DNA of 52,231 nt from Planctomycetaceae bacterium. Its GTDB lineage: Bacteria; Planctomycetota; Planctomycetia; Planctomycetales; Planctomycetaceae. The notes under the pieces were generated by a model. That model was not told the DNA's origin. It did not search any database and saw only the letters and a list, made by a program, of their open reading frames with translations. Position numbers and translations under genes: made by a program. Shown here piece by piece: positions 8,486-17,669 of this stretch. Numbering within the stretch: position 1 is the first letter of the stretch; every line of letters begins with the position of its first letter. The stretch lies in NCBI GenBank assembly GCA_002722955.1, contig PBMZ01000002.1, positions 1 through 52,231 of the forward strand. Direction: 5' to 3'.

Positions 8486-9418
8486 ATGAAAAACGCCGCT
8501 ATTAGTAGCCTCGCCCTTTTCGTCGTTTGTCTTACTCAAACAACGCTGTGGAGTCAGTCAAATACCTTGCGCGAACGCGATGTAAGACTGGACGAGTCTG
8601 TTTCGTTGCACATGATCGAGCAGGGGACTGGTGAACCAATTGTCTTTATTCATGGGATATCGGGTGACTATCAGATTTGGCAGCGACAAGTCGCAGCATT
8701 TGCCCAACAGCGATTTCGCGCGATTTCGTACAGTCGACGATATAACTATCCCAACGATAACCCGCTGAAGCCGAATCACTCGGCGGTGGTGGAAGCCGAC
8801 GATCTCGATCGGTTGCTGACGAAGCTGGAAATTGACAAAGCCCACATCGTGGGGCATTCCTATGGCGGATATACAGCATTGATGTTTGCGCTCAAACATC
8901 CGAAACGGGTCAGAACATTGATATTGTGTGAGCCGCCTTTGGTTACGTGGTTGGATTCCATCACTGGAGAGAAGAAGGCTGCCGCCAAAGCGCATCGCGA
9001 GGGAACTTTCTCAAGATTTGTGAATCCCTCCAAAACGGCTTTTGAAATGAACGACACGGAAAAGGCCTGGGGCATCTTCTTTGACTTCTTTGTAGGCGAA
9101 GGTGCGCAAGAACGGATGCCGCCAGCGATCGTAGCCCGAGTCCGCCGCAATCCACGAGAAGTGCAGGCGCTCACTAGCTCGAAGAATATCTATCCCGAGG
9201 TCGCGCGCGATGACGTCAAACAGCTTTCCATGCCCGTCCTCATCATGTCCGGCAGTCGCACCACAGGCGTAGCCCAGTACACAGACGACGAACTCGAACG
9301 CCTACTTCCCGAAAGCACGACGCAAAGAGCGACGTTTGACACCACACACATGATGTGGCAGCAGCAGCCAGTGCAATGTCGCAACACCGTAGTGCGGTTC
9401 ATTCGAGAAGCAGAGTAG
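8486..9418 (+). CDS. Secreted alpha/beta hydrolase
   Basis: A 310-aa alpha/beta-hydrolase-fold protein. The start at 8486 (MKNAAISSLALFVVC) gives a clear signal peptide of about 23-25 residues; the longer frame from 8423 adds a non-signal extension. The fold is marked by the oxyanion strand PIVFIHGISGDYQIWQ, the nucleophile elbow G-H-S125-Y-G-G, a late acid strand (MPVLIMSGSRTTGV) and the catalytic His at about 288 (TTHMMWQQQP). The residue after the oxyanion HG differs from classical haloperoxidases. Substrate unknown: esterase, lactonase and C-C hydrolase activities all occur in this family. It lies between the cytochrome gene and sulfatase 2 on the same strand, with an 85-base gap to the latter. 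Confidence 0.88.
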   Translation: MKNAAISSLALFVVCLTQTTLWSQSNTLRERDVRLDESVSLHMIEQGTGEPIVFIHGISGDYQIWQRQVAAFAQQRFRAISYSRRYNYPNDNPLKPNHSAVVEADDLDRLLTKLEIDKAHIVGHSYGGYTALMFALKHPKRVRTLILCEPPLVTWLDSITGEKKAAAKAHREGTFSRFVNPSKTAFEMNDTEKAWGIFFDFFVGEGAQERMPPAIVARVRRNPREVQALTSSKNIYPEVARDDVKQLSMPVLIMSGSRTTGVAQYTDDELERLLPESTTQRATFDTTHMMWQQQPVQCRNTVVRFIREAE

Positions 9419-9503
9419 GCAAACATCAATGTATTTCTGATTGACCTGGGGCCCTTTCTTTGCCAGTCGATGGACAATACTTGCCAACAATTGAGGAAGA
9501 TGC

Positions 9504-10973
9504 ATGCTCTTTTCTCTTCGCGTTTTGCACGCTCGATATGCCAGCATTGTTTACGTCGCAATGATTCTTTCTGCACTTGGCATTCCGTCAATTGCCGCTG
9601 AATCGTCGCCACCGAACATTGTTCTGATTCTGGCCGATGATTTGGGCTACGGCGACTTGGGCTGCTTCGGACAGAAAACGTTGAAGACACCACGGTTGGA
9701 TGAAATGGCTCAGCAGGGCATGCGGTTCACACAGTTCTACGCTGGCTGCACGGTGTGTGCCCCTTCGCGGTGTGTCTTGATGACAGGCCAGCACATGGGA
9801 CGCACAGTGGTTCGAGGCAACTCGACGGCGCCGATTGTGATTCCGCCGGATCAAGAGACGGTTGCTTCGATCTTGAAGCAGGCTGGTTACCAAACCGCTT
9901 GTATTGGCAAGTGGGGCATTGGTACGCCCGACAATTTCACGAACCCAAATGATGTGGGCTTCGATCACTTCTTTGGCTACATCAACATGTGGCATGCGCA
10001 CAACTTCTATCCTGAATTTCTGATACGCAACGGCGAGGTTGTGAAATTGAACAACGTTGTGGCGGACAAGTGGAAACAGTGGCGCGATCCAAAACTGCCG
10101 ATGGCTGGTCGTGGCGTCGCTGTGAAGCGTGAAGAGTATGCTCCAGATTTGTTCACGGAAGATGCGCTGAGATTTATTCGATCCAACAAAGACAATCCAT
10201 TCTTCTTATACTTCGCGATGAATATTCCTCATGCAAACAACGAAGCCGGAAACGCCGGAATGGAAGTGCCAGATTTAGGGCCGTTTGCGGATAAAGAATG
10301 GCCGGCACCCGAAAAGGGGTTCGCGGCGATGATTCGCAATATCGATCGTGACTGTGGTCGCATCATCGATCTGCTTAACGAACTGAAAATCGCGGAGAAT
10401 ACACTCGTATTGTTTACATCAGACAACGGCCCACATCAGGAAGGTGGGCACCAAGCGGACTTCTTTGATTCAAACGGTAAGCTGCGCGGCATCAAACGCG
10501 ATTTGACCGAAGGCGGCATTCGCGTCCCCACCATTGCCTGGTGGCCGGGAACCGTCAAACAAGGAACAGTAGATGATGCGCATTGGTACTTTGGCGACGT
10601 GATGGCGACAGTCGCCGAACTTGCTGGAGTTGATCCGCCTGAAGGAATCGACAGCGATAGCTTCGTTGGCCCTTTACGAGGAATTCCGCGCGAGAAACGT
10701 TGGAAGCGGAAATCGAACATGTATTGGGAATTCTATTCAAAGCGTTCAGCACAGCGTTCGGCTCAAGCAGTTCGATTCGGAAAGTGGAAGGCGATTCGAA
10801 AGCCGATGTTCACAGGGCCGATCGAACTGTACGACATGTCGAATGATGCGAGCGAGAAACGAGATTACTCAAAGCGCCGTCCGGACCTTGCGCGGCATGC
10901 GACGAATTTGTTGAATAAGATGCACGAGCCGGATCCCAACTGGCAGATCGTTGGAGCGAAGACGCGGAAGTAG
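9504..10973 (+). CDS. Secreted sulfatase (arylsulfatase type), CxPxR active site
   Basis: A 489-aa sulfatase. The ATG at 9504 has GAGGAAG just upstream. Residues 1-32 form a signal peptide; then PNIVLILADDLGYGDLGC provides metal ligands D45 and D46. The maturation motif is C85-A-P-S-R followed by LMTGQHMGRT, the canonical CxPxR formylglycine site. FTSDNGPHQEGGH supplies the second metal-binding Asp/Asn and the His of the active site, and LRGIKRDLTEGGIRVP is a typical C-terminal family motif. It differs from the sulfatase at 3092 in the CxPxR motif and in its C-terminal region and lacks the Lys-rich tail, so the two are not recent duplicates. It would act in the periplasm on sulfated glycans. 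Confidence 0.94.
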   Translation: MLFSLRVLHARYASIVYVAMILSALGIPSIAAESSPPNIVLILADDLGYGDLGCFGQKTLKTPRLDEMAQQGMRFTQFYAGCTVCAPSRCVLMTGQHMGRTVVRGNSTAPIVIPPDQETVASILKQAGYQTACIGKWGIGTPDNFTNPNDVGFDHFFGYINMWHAHNFYPEFLIRNGEVVKLNNVVADKWKQWRDPKLPMAGRGVAVKREEYAPDLFTEDALRFIRSNKDNPFFLYFAMNIPHANNEAGNAGMEVPDLGPFADKEWPAPEKGFAAMIRNIDRDCGRIIDLLNELKIAENTLVLFTSDNGPHQEGGHQADFFDSNGKLRGIKRDLTEGGIRVPTIAWWPGTVKQGTVDDAHWYFGDVMATVAELAGVDPPEGIDSDSFVGPLRGIPREKRWKRKSNMYWEFYSKRSAQRSAQAVRFGKWKAIRKPMFTGPIELYDMSNDASEKRDYSKRRPDLARHATNLLNKMHEPDPNWQIVGAKTRK

Positions 10974-11035
10974 CCGTTCACAGCAATCCGCTTTCTTACG
11001 AAATCCACGACGCCCTGTGATTCCACGTTCGTGGT

Positions 11036-12064
11036 TTAATAGTTACCGATACGGGTTTCAAAGTGGGTCGGTTTCCCCAGAAGTTCTCCATCGTTCTTTA
11101 ACCAATCGGCCACCCAGTCGAGCATGTGGTCAATGCTGACTTGTGGTTTGCCGAACATCGCGTGAGATTTGGCTGCATTGTTGAGCCATGCGGTCGGTGA
11201 TTCCTTGCTAGTAAAGAAAGCCTCCCGATCAAAGCGTTTGGCGAATTCGGTGGCCAAATCGCGTACTCGTAACACGCCCGGTCCGGTCACGTTTAATGCC
11301 AACGGCGGCGACGCGACGTGTCCAAGGCTCTGGATCGTGTGCCGGATTGCATCGCCTTGCCAGATTACATTCACGTAACCAGTCGACAGGTCAATCGCTT
11401 CACCGTCGAGAACCTTGCGAGCCACGTCGACGAGCACTCCATACCGTAGATCGATGGAGTAGTTCAGCCGAATCAATGCTGACTTCGTGCCAAACTTTCC
11501 GGCAGCATCAACGAAGGCCTGTTCCCGCCCCTGGCACGACTTGGCGTAGTCGCCAGGTGGTTCGGTTTCGTCCGATTCGGTCGAACCACCGGATTCGGGA
11601 GTGACGAACGAATACACGCAACCTGTTGAGAGCGCCACAATGCTTGAATTGCGAAACTGCTCTGCGACTACTTGGGGCATGACAACGTTCATTCGGTTCA
11701 GAAGTGCGGGATCGTTCGCCGTCCCAAATTTTACTCCGGCTAGGAAGAATACATTTTCAGAATTCGGTAGCTGCTTGAGTTGATCTGGTTCGCTGAGGTC
11801 GGCTGCGAATACGTCACAACCGATGGCTTCGAACTCATTCCGTGCCCTGACCGAACCGAATCGCGAAATCGCGCGGACTCGCTGCTTACGCCCCAGAGCC
11901 TGTAATGCTTGCCGCAACATCAGGCAGACGTGAAATCCCATTTTTCCACCTGCGCCCAGAACAGCGAACTCGCCAGAGGAATGTCGAAGCGACTCGATCG
12001 TTGCTTCGTCAGGAGTCGAAATGAGTTGGTCGAGTTCTGCGGTGGTTGTAGGTGTTGAGCTCAT
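11036..12064 (-). CDS. NAD-dependent epimerase/dehydratase-like protein
   Basis: A 342-aa protein with an N-terminal Rossmann fold: FAVLGAGGKMGFH (about residues 33-45) is the nucleotide-binding glycine-rich loop, followed by VRAISRFG, DVFAADLSEP (adenine-pocket Asp) and NVFFLAG. The usual YxxxK catalytic pair is altered: the sequence is GDYAKSCQGREQ, with Cys at the Lys position, so classical short-chain dehydrogenase chemistry is doubtful. The later ALNVTGPGVLRV motif is typical of extended epimerases. No signal peptide, so cytoplasmic. I placed the start at the ATG at 12064; the frame is open to 12145 (alternative Met codons there), and none has a clear ribosome binding site. The gene converges with sulfatase 2 from the left, with about 60 bases between the stops. 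Confidence 0.75.
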   Translation of the reverse strand: MSSTPTTTAELDQLISTPDEATIESLRHSSGEFAVLGAGGKMGFHVCLMLRQALQALGRKQRVRAISRFGSVRARNEFEAIGCDVFAADLSEPDQLKQLPNSENVFFLAGVKFGTANDPALLNRMNVVMPQVVAEQFRNSSIVALSTGCVYSFVTPESGGSTESDETEPPGDYAKSCQGREQAFVDAAGKFGTKSALIRLNYSIDLRYGVLVDVARKVLDGEAIDLSTGYVNVIWQGDAIRHTIQSLGHVASPPLALNVTGPGVLRVRDLATEFAKRFDREAFFTSKESPTAWLNNAAKSHAMFGKPQVSIDHMLDWVADWLKNDGELLGKPTHFETRIGNY

Positions 12065-12680
12065 GGATTGATGATGGGACACATGCAGTGGTTTGTCCAT
12101 GCATGGGACACGATGAACTTCTGAAAACTTCAATGGTATAGGCATTTACATTGCGTGTCCTTGTGCAGTCTCCGAATATCTCGACGTGCTGATAAAGAAG
12201 TAACAGCCGATTGACAACGATACGAGCTGTTCTCGGCAGAAACATTCCGGTCGCTTCTGTCGCCGGCGGCGAGAATCTGATCATCCGTGCGAATATCACG
12301 AGTCGGGATCAAGCAGAGTGGAATTTCATATATCACTGCTAAGCCGGCGACGAGCGCGCCGGCGCAATCTGGCCGTCACGGCAAAACCAACAACCTTATG
12401 TTGTCGTCGAAGTGGGCGGTTAGCACTATTATTATAGAAACGGTTTCAAAATCATTCCCCGAACTCGTTAGCGTCCGGTTCGTGCGAAAAACCGCGGACT
12501 AATGCCGATAGGCTGATCAATCTTCAAACCGGCTCTAGCGAGCTCCGCCAGAATCTCAGACGGCTGGAATTTCTATCAAAGTCCACAACAGGCAGGTAAC
12601 TCCTGAACTGCCGACCGACTTTTTGTATCTTTACTCTGTCGTCGCCCAACTCTGTCTGTTTTTCGAGGATCATCAGCAAC
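12065..12680. other. Long intergenic region between divergent epimerase-like and ceramidase-like genes
   Basis: About 615 bases with no supportable gene. It must hold the promoters of both flanking genes. Visible items are a GC-rich partial palindrome near 12350-12366 (gccggcgacgagcgcgccggc), a short mirror gaaac-g-gtttc near 12438-12449 and a fragment gttagcgtccggttc near 12467-12481 that also occurs at about 26510-26524. The last shared fragment suggests a dispersed repeat. None can be assigned a role from the sequence alone. Confidence 0.5.
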
Positions 12681-14042
12681 ATGCGATTTCAATCACTCAT
12701 AACCTGTCTTGTCCTGGTGTGTTCCGCAACAACAGCATTTGCTGGCCAGTGGAAGGCGGGAGTGGCCAAGGTCAATATCTCTCCGACGAAGCCACTCCGG
12801 ATGGGCGGTTATGCTTCCCGGGATCGGCCAGCGGACGGCACATTGACGGACTTGTGGGCAAAGGCGCTGGTGTTACAGGACGACGCCGGAACACGGGCGG
12901 TGTTGATCACGATTGATGCCATTGCGATGTCGCGCAACCTTTCAGCCGGTGTCTGTCGTAGTCTGAACGAACAATTCGGCTTGGACCGCCGGTCAGTCGC
13001 TCTAAATGTTTCACACACACATTGCGGTCCTGCCATTGGGGACCTGTCCTTCTACAGAACGTTCACGGACAAGCAGAATCAGGACTTGACGGCTTATACT
13101 ACCGATCTGCAGCAGAAACTCGTCGGCGTGGTGGGCGAGGCTCTGAATCGTCTTGCCGCTGCCGAGTTGAGTTGGGGCACCGGCAAGGCAACATTTGCTG
13201 TGAACCGACGCAATAATCGTGAGGCGTCTGTTCCCAGCTTAAGGGCCGCGGGCCAGCTTCGCGGACCTGTGGATCACGACGTGCCCGTATTGTTCGTTCG
13301 ACACGTCGATGGTCGCATGATGGCGGTCGTGTGCGGGTACGCTTGTCATGCCACCACGCTGAGCGTGTATCAAATCTCGTCGGACTGGCCCGGTTACGCG
13401 CAGATCGAACTGGAAAAGAAGTATCCCGATGCAATCGCACTCACCTGGATCGGTTGTGGCGGCGACCAGAACCCGTTGCCACGACGCAAGGTTAAATACG
13501 CTCAGGATTATGGCCGTCAGTTGGCCGACGCCGTCGACAAAACGCAATCGGGCAAGACGCAATCGATTGAGGGCAAGCTGGTCTGCTCTTACGCTGAAAT
13601 CGACATGCCCTTCGCCAAGCTGCCCACACGCGAGGAATTGCGGCAAACTCTCAACAGCAAGAATCGTTACGAAGTCGCTCGCGCCACGACATTGCTCCAG
13701 CGTCTTGAACGCAACGGAAAGCTCGACTCATCGTATCCGTATCCCGTTCAGGTCTGGAAGCTCGGCGACGGTCTGACATTTGTGCTGCTTGGTGGTGAAG
13801 TCGTGGTTGATTACTCGCTACGATTGAAACACGAGCTGGGGTCAGACCGAACATGGGTGGCCAGTTATTCGAACGACGTGCTGGCCTACATCCCCTCACG
13901 CCGCGTGCTACGGGAAGGTGGTTACGAAGGTGGGGGCGCGATGTTGTATTTTGGTCGTCCAAGTCCCTGGGCAGATGGAATTGAACGGAAAATCGTTACA
14001 GAAGTGCATCGCCAGGTCGGGATGAAGACGCACGGGGAATAG
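12681..14042 (+). CDS. Secreted neutral/alkaline ceramidase-like protein
   Basis: A 453-aa protein with a signal peptide (residues 1-21) followed by QWKAGVAKVNISPTKPLRMGGYASR, the characteristic N-terminus of the neutral/alkaline non-lysosomal ceramidase family (PF04734). Zinc-ligand regions are visible: NVSHTHCGP with H112 and H114, and CGYACHATT with H223. GCGGDQNPLPRRK and the C-terminal LREGGYEGGGAM are strongly conserved among planctomycete paralogues. It is shorter than true ceramidases (about 650-700 aa) and lacks their C-terminal Ig-like domain, so hydrolysis of ceramide is not assured; the family is an amidase on lipid-like or other N-acyl substrates. Closely related to the protein at 23515-24900 (shared GGYASR, RRNNR and NPLPRR motifs). 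Confidence 0.88.
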   Translation: MRFQSLITCLVLVCSATTAFAGQWKAGVAKVNISPTKPLRMGGYASRDRPADGTLTDLWAKALVLQDDAGTRAVLITIDAIAMSRNLSAGVCRSLNEQFGLDRRSVALNVSHTHCGPAIGDLSFYRTFTDKQNQDLTAYTTDLQQKLVGVVGEALNRLAAAELSWGTGKATFAVNRRNNREASVPSLRAAGQLRGPVDHDVPVLFVRHVDGRMMAVVCGYACHATTLSVYQISSDWPGYAQIELEKKYPDAIALTWIGCGGDQNPLPRRKVKYAQDYGRQLADAVDKTQSGKTQSIEGKLVCSYAEIDMPFAKLPTREELRQTLNSKNRYEVARATTLLQRLERNGKLDSSYPYPVQVWKLGDGLTFVLLGGEVVVDYSLRLKHELGSDRTWVASYSNDVLAYIPSRRVLREGGYEGGGAMLYFGRPSPWADGIERKIVTEVHRQVGMKTHGE

Positions 14043-14168
14043 GGCACAAACACTTCAAAGAGCAATAACGCGAAGCAGTTCACTCACAATCGGCACACAA
14101 CTCAAAGCAACGTATTCCAAAGCCGTGATGGCAATGCCTGCCGGTATGACAATCAGAGGACACGCAAC

Positions 14169-15707
14169 ATGAAACTCCAATCGTTATTCATCTTCTGCGC
14201 CTGTATCAACTCGATGCTAATCGCTGTCAGCCGCGGCGCGGAACCCATCGACATCGGGAGTCGTCGCGAGCTGCTCGTCGATCATCATCTCATTGAACGT
14301 CTCGACGGCGTGAGATTAGAGCTGCATCGTCCGGTACGGCGTGAAGTCGTGTTCCGAACTGACGCCGCGTGGGAAGGAAACGGTAGCGGCTATCAAAGCG
14401 TACTCCAGGACGGCGATCGTTTCCGAATCTATTATCGTGGCGGCCATCATCCCAATTCGAAAGCCTACAAAACCATCAAGAACTCTTGGGAGACACTATG
14501 CGTCGCGGAGAGCAAAGACGGCATCAATTGGACGCGTCCTGAATTGGGAATCGTCGAGTTTCAGGGCTCTAAGAAAAACAACCTCATCCTCAACCGAGCC
14601 ATGGTACGCGAGATCGGTGGAAGTCCCGCGCACACTGCCGTATTCAAAGACACGAATCCCGATTGCCCGGATTCAGAACGCTACAAGATCGTGATCGTCG
14701 GCACCCGGCCGCGCGGACTGTACCTGCTGGTCTCGGCGAACGGAACGCACTTTCAATTGAAAAGCAATAAGCCGTTTGCCACCCAAGGCGCTTTCGATTC
14801 GCAGAACCTAATGTTTTGGGATTCCGTGAACGGCGTTTATCGCGAGTTTCACCGCGCATTCAGCGAAGGTGGATACAAGGGTGTACGCGGCATCATGACC
14901 GCCGTGTCGAAAACCCCGACCAGTTTCCCCGAGCCACAGTGGCTCGAGTATCCCGGGGCCGCCGAGCAGGCGTTGTATACCAACCAAATTCAACCGTACT
15001 TTCGAGCTCCCCACATTTTCATGGGTTTTCCGATGCGATACAACGACCGAGGTTGGTCACCGTCGATGACCAAACTGCCCGGTCTGGAAGAACGCCAGTT
15101 TCGCGCCAAACAAAACCCGCGATATGGCACGACGGTGACCGACGCGTCTTTCATGACCAGCCGCGACGGTCTCACCTTCCATCGCTGGGGTGAAGCCTTC
15201 ATTCGACCCGGTCCCGCTCGCAAAGACGCTTGGGTCTACGGCGACAATTTCATCTTCTGGGGCATGGTTCCCACGAAGTCGCATCTTGAAGGCGCGCCCG
15301 ACGAAATTTCACTGTACGCGACGGAAGGCTACTGGCAAGGAAACGCAACAAGCTTCCGCCGCTACACGCTTCGCATGGACGGATTCGTTTCAGCCCAAGC
15401 GCCGTTCAAAGGCGGTCAACTGCTTACCAAACCACTAAAATTCGACGGCTCGCAACTCGCAATCAATTTCTCGACATCCGCGGTCGGTAGCATTCGTGTG
15501 GAAATTCAAGACGCCGACGGCAAACCCATTCCCGGCTTCACGCTTGCCGAGTGCGACGAACAATTCGGCGACCAGCTCGAACGGGTTGTCTCCTGGAAAA
15601 ACGGAATGGATGTCAGTCAGCTATCTGGAAAGATCGTGCGGTTGCACTTTGAATTGAAAGACGCCGACCTGTTCACATTCCAATTCTCCAACGGAAATGG
15701 ACGATGA
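14169..15707 (+). CDS. Secreted five-bladed-propeller, glycosidase-like protein
   Basis: A 512-aa protein beginning at ATG 14169 with GAGGA about eight bases upstream. Residues 1-23 are a signal peptide. The body opens with IDIGSRRELLVDHHLIERLDG, a phrase shared by many planctomycete/Verrucomicrobia proteins related to GH43/GH32-type five-bladed beta-propellers. Repeated blade signatures are SVLQDGDRFRIYYRG, CVAESKDGINWTRPELG and MTSRDGLTFHRWGEAF. The C-terminal ~110 residues (PLKFDGSQLAINFSTSAVG...) form a beta-sandwich with VEIQDADGKPIPGF. Catalytic acids cannot be assigned with confidence, so a glycoside-hydrolase role is an inference from fold. It is 126 bases downstream of the ceramidase-like gene on the same strand and may share its transcript. 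Confidence 0.7.
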   Translation: MKLQSLFIFCACINSMLIAVSRGAEPIDIGSRRELLVDHHLIERLDGVRLELHRPVRREVVFRTDAAWEGNGSGYQSVLQDGDRFRIYYRGGHHPNSKAYKTIKNSWETLCVAESKDGINWTRPELGIVEFQGSKKNNLILNRAMVREIGGSPAHTAVFKDTNPDCPDSERYKIVIVGTRPRGLYLLVSANGTHFQLKSNKPFATQGAFDSQNLMFWDSVNGVYREFHRAFSEGGYKGVRGIMTAVSKTPTSFPEPQWLEYPGAAEQALYTNQIQPYFRAPHIFMGFPMRYNDRGWSPSMTKLPGLEERQFRAKQNPRYGTTVTDASFMTSRDGLTFHRWGEAFIRPGPARKDAWVYGDNFIFWGMVPTKSHLEGAPDEISLYATEGYWQGNATSFRRYTLRMDGFVSAQAPFKGGQLLTKPLKFDGSQLAINFSTSAVGSIRVEIQDADGKPIPGFTLAECDEQFGDQLERVVSWKNGMDVSQLSGKIVRLHFELKDADLFTFQFSNGNGR

Positions 15708-15918
15708 ATGAGGCAATACCGACGATCTGGCGAGGAAACGTTGATTTGAATTCCGATTCGCTGCTTGAGCCGCCACAGTCGTGACGGTTCGAGCGGGCGA
15801 CGTGCTGGCTGATCGGCAGAAGGCAATGATTGTTGATCTGTGGGTTCCCTGCTTCCCAGATTGGCCGAGGCAGTCGGATCCACAGTCGATGTTGCTGGAC
15901 TCCTGTTTCCAGGGCCGG

Positions 15919-17460
15919 TCATCCGATTGCCTTCCGCAGAATGTTCTCCGTGACCCTTTGCACGCGATCATCCGGTCCGTGTGGGCGTGACCAGTGGGAC
16001 CATGGGATGATGTGGCCGGGAGGTAGCGACAAGCCTTGCGACCAGAAGATTGTGGCAGCGTTGAATACAAAGTTGTTCTTCGGTCCGGGGAAGATGGTCG
16101 CCGTGTAGTGGCCTTCCCGAGTTCCGCCCGCCCAGACCGAGCCTTCGGCCAGCACTTCCAATCCCTGGCGGGCCAGGTCCGGTTCACCGTGGTGTTCCCA
16201 GCCGACCAGACCGGGAATGCTCTCGCCCTGCTGCATACCCGTGCCGGCGAAGACCCAGTGGTCCGGCTTGGTGCAAGTCCAGTCACCGCCGCCATTGAAA
16301 GGCACGACACTGCGAGCCCCAATGATGTTGCGTTCGTCCATACCCTTGTCTGTCAAACCGGCGAATAACGAGGCATAGGTCTGGATCTCGTCGTCCCGCA
16401 GCGGCCCGTAGCAGCCGGTGCGCGTGATGATGCGATTTCGATGGCCGCTGGAACTCGGTGTAAATGGCGAGACGATGAACACCGAATTCCCGCACAGCCA
16501 CAGGACGTTGACACCGGCATCGATGGCCGCCTGAGTCGCGCGGTACTGACGCAGGTCCCAGTACTCGTCATGGCCGACGCTGATAAAAGTCCGACAGCGA
16601 TTAATGAAGGCCTTGTCAATAGTGTCGCAATTCGAACCGTACGTGACATCAAATCCGTGCTGTTCCAGCCAGTAGCACAGTGGAAACTCCCACAGCAGGA
16701 ATTCGCCAGAACCGATCGACAGCGGGTGATCAAAGATTTGTGTGTACTTGCCGTACGGTCGATCGAAGCTGACAGCAACTCCCGGCGCATGTGCTCCGTC
16801 GGGATGCGTATAGAGTGACTCGGCCACCGGCCACTGGTTATACGCCTGCCACGTGTTGTCGCTGCACTGGAACAGCACGTCCGCCGGCCGATTGTCGCGC
16901 ACAATGAAGATGACGTAGCTTTGCCAGTACGGCTCGGACTTCGTTTTCGGGATCGTGGTGAGTTTGCCGAGATAGACGCCGCTCGGCCAGTCTTCGGGGA
17001 TCGTCAATTCGATGTTGGGCTCCCAGCGACATTCCCGCAGCCGCGCCGGTGCGGGCGTCATGTCCGGTACGGGTTGCGTCGACCCCGCGAGCGGTCCCAA
17101 CTGAGTCATATGCCGCGCGCCGGTTCCGCCATAGTAACCCATCCGATAGATGTCGATCGTGAACCGTCGCGCTGGTTCCGTACTTACGTGAATCCGCAAT
17201 GTCTCGCCGGATGAGATGGACTGATGGGAACAATAGCCCTCAATGAGCGATGTCCGGAATTTTGGCTTGTTGATCCGCACGCGCGTGAGTTGCCAGTCAC
17301 GTGCACCTGGTTTCGCGTTTTCTTCACGGATCAACGTTGAACGCGTTCGGCCGTCCTTCACACGTTCCTGTCCGTCTGCCGGAATCGCACCGCTCAATGA
17401 TGCTGCCGCCCCCGCGAGTGCCGCTCCTTTCAGCACGTCTCTTCGATTGAGTTCCGACAT
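15919..17460 (-). CDS. Tat-exported protein resembling the N,N-dimethylformamidase large subunit
   Basis: A 513-aa protein. The start at 17460 follows GAGGAG by eight bases. Its N-terminus MSELNRRDVLKGAALAGAAASL is a twin-arginine signal (R6 R7). The rest matches the DMFA2 C-terminal family: IEGYCSHQSISSGETLRIHVS, IDIYRMGYYGGTGAR, then a glutamine-amidotransferase-like core with FQCSDNTWQAYNQW, TYGSNCD, FISVGHDEYWD and WLCGNSVFI. In true DMFase the iron site is made of Tyr, Tyr and Glu; the GYY and HDEYW stretches could supply equivalents, but this is unproven. It would act after folding in the cytoplasm and export. A 210-base gap separates it from the convergent gene at 14169, and it starts the long run of minus-strand genes. 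Confidence 0.78.
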   Translation of the reverse strand: MSELNRRDVLKGAALAGAAASLSGAIPADGQERVKDGRTRSTLIREENAKPGARDWQLTRVRINKPKFRTSLIEGYCSHQSISSGETLRIHVSTEPARRFTIDIYRMGYYGGTGARHMTQLGPLAGSTQPVPDMTPAPARLRECRWEPNIELTIPEDWPSGVYLGKLTTIPKTKSEPYWQSYVIFIVRDNRPADVLFQCSDNTWQAYNQWPVAESLYTHPDGAHAPGVAVSFDRPYGKYTQIFDHPLSIGSGEFLLWEFPLCYWLEQHGFDVTYGSNCDTIDKAFINRCRTFISVGHDEYWDLRQYRATQAAIDAGVNVLWLCGNSVFIVSPFTPSSSGHRNRIITRTGCYGPLRDDEIQTYASLFAGLTDKGMDERNIIGARSVVPFNGGGDWTCTKPDHWVFAGTGMQQGESIPGLVGWEHHGEPDLARQGLEVLAEGSVWAGGTREGHYTATIFPGPKNNFVFNAATIFWSQGLSLPPGHIIPWSHWSRPHGPDDRVQRVTENILRKAIG

Positions 17461-17669
17461 GTCACGGCTCCTCGTTCAAGTGTGAAACGATCGTAATTCG
17501 TCGTGGCATCACGCCGAACTGACGATCATCATCCGTCGACTGACAGGCCCGTATTACCAACTTGAGAACTGTCGAAACCGCGCCGAGCGTGATGTTCGTG
17601 AATTTGTCGGTGTCGATCATTTCGCAGCAGACCTGCGCGGCCTTCGGGCAGCATAGACAACGATTTGGG

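Noticed and set aside
12438..12449. gaaac-g-gtttc palindrome as a LacI-type operator
   Set aside because: Arms are only five bases and the spacing (odd centre) does not fit the usual even-centred LacI-family operator; chance is likely.
17462..17620. Minus-strand frame of 52 codons between the PhoD-like and DMFase-like genes
   Set aside because: Ends just before the next start but has no ribosome binding site and no recognisable family; cannot be supported as a gene.
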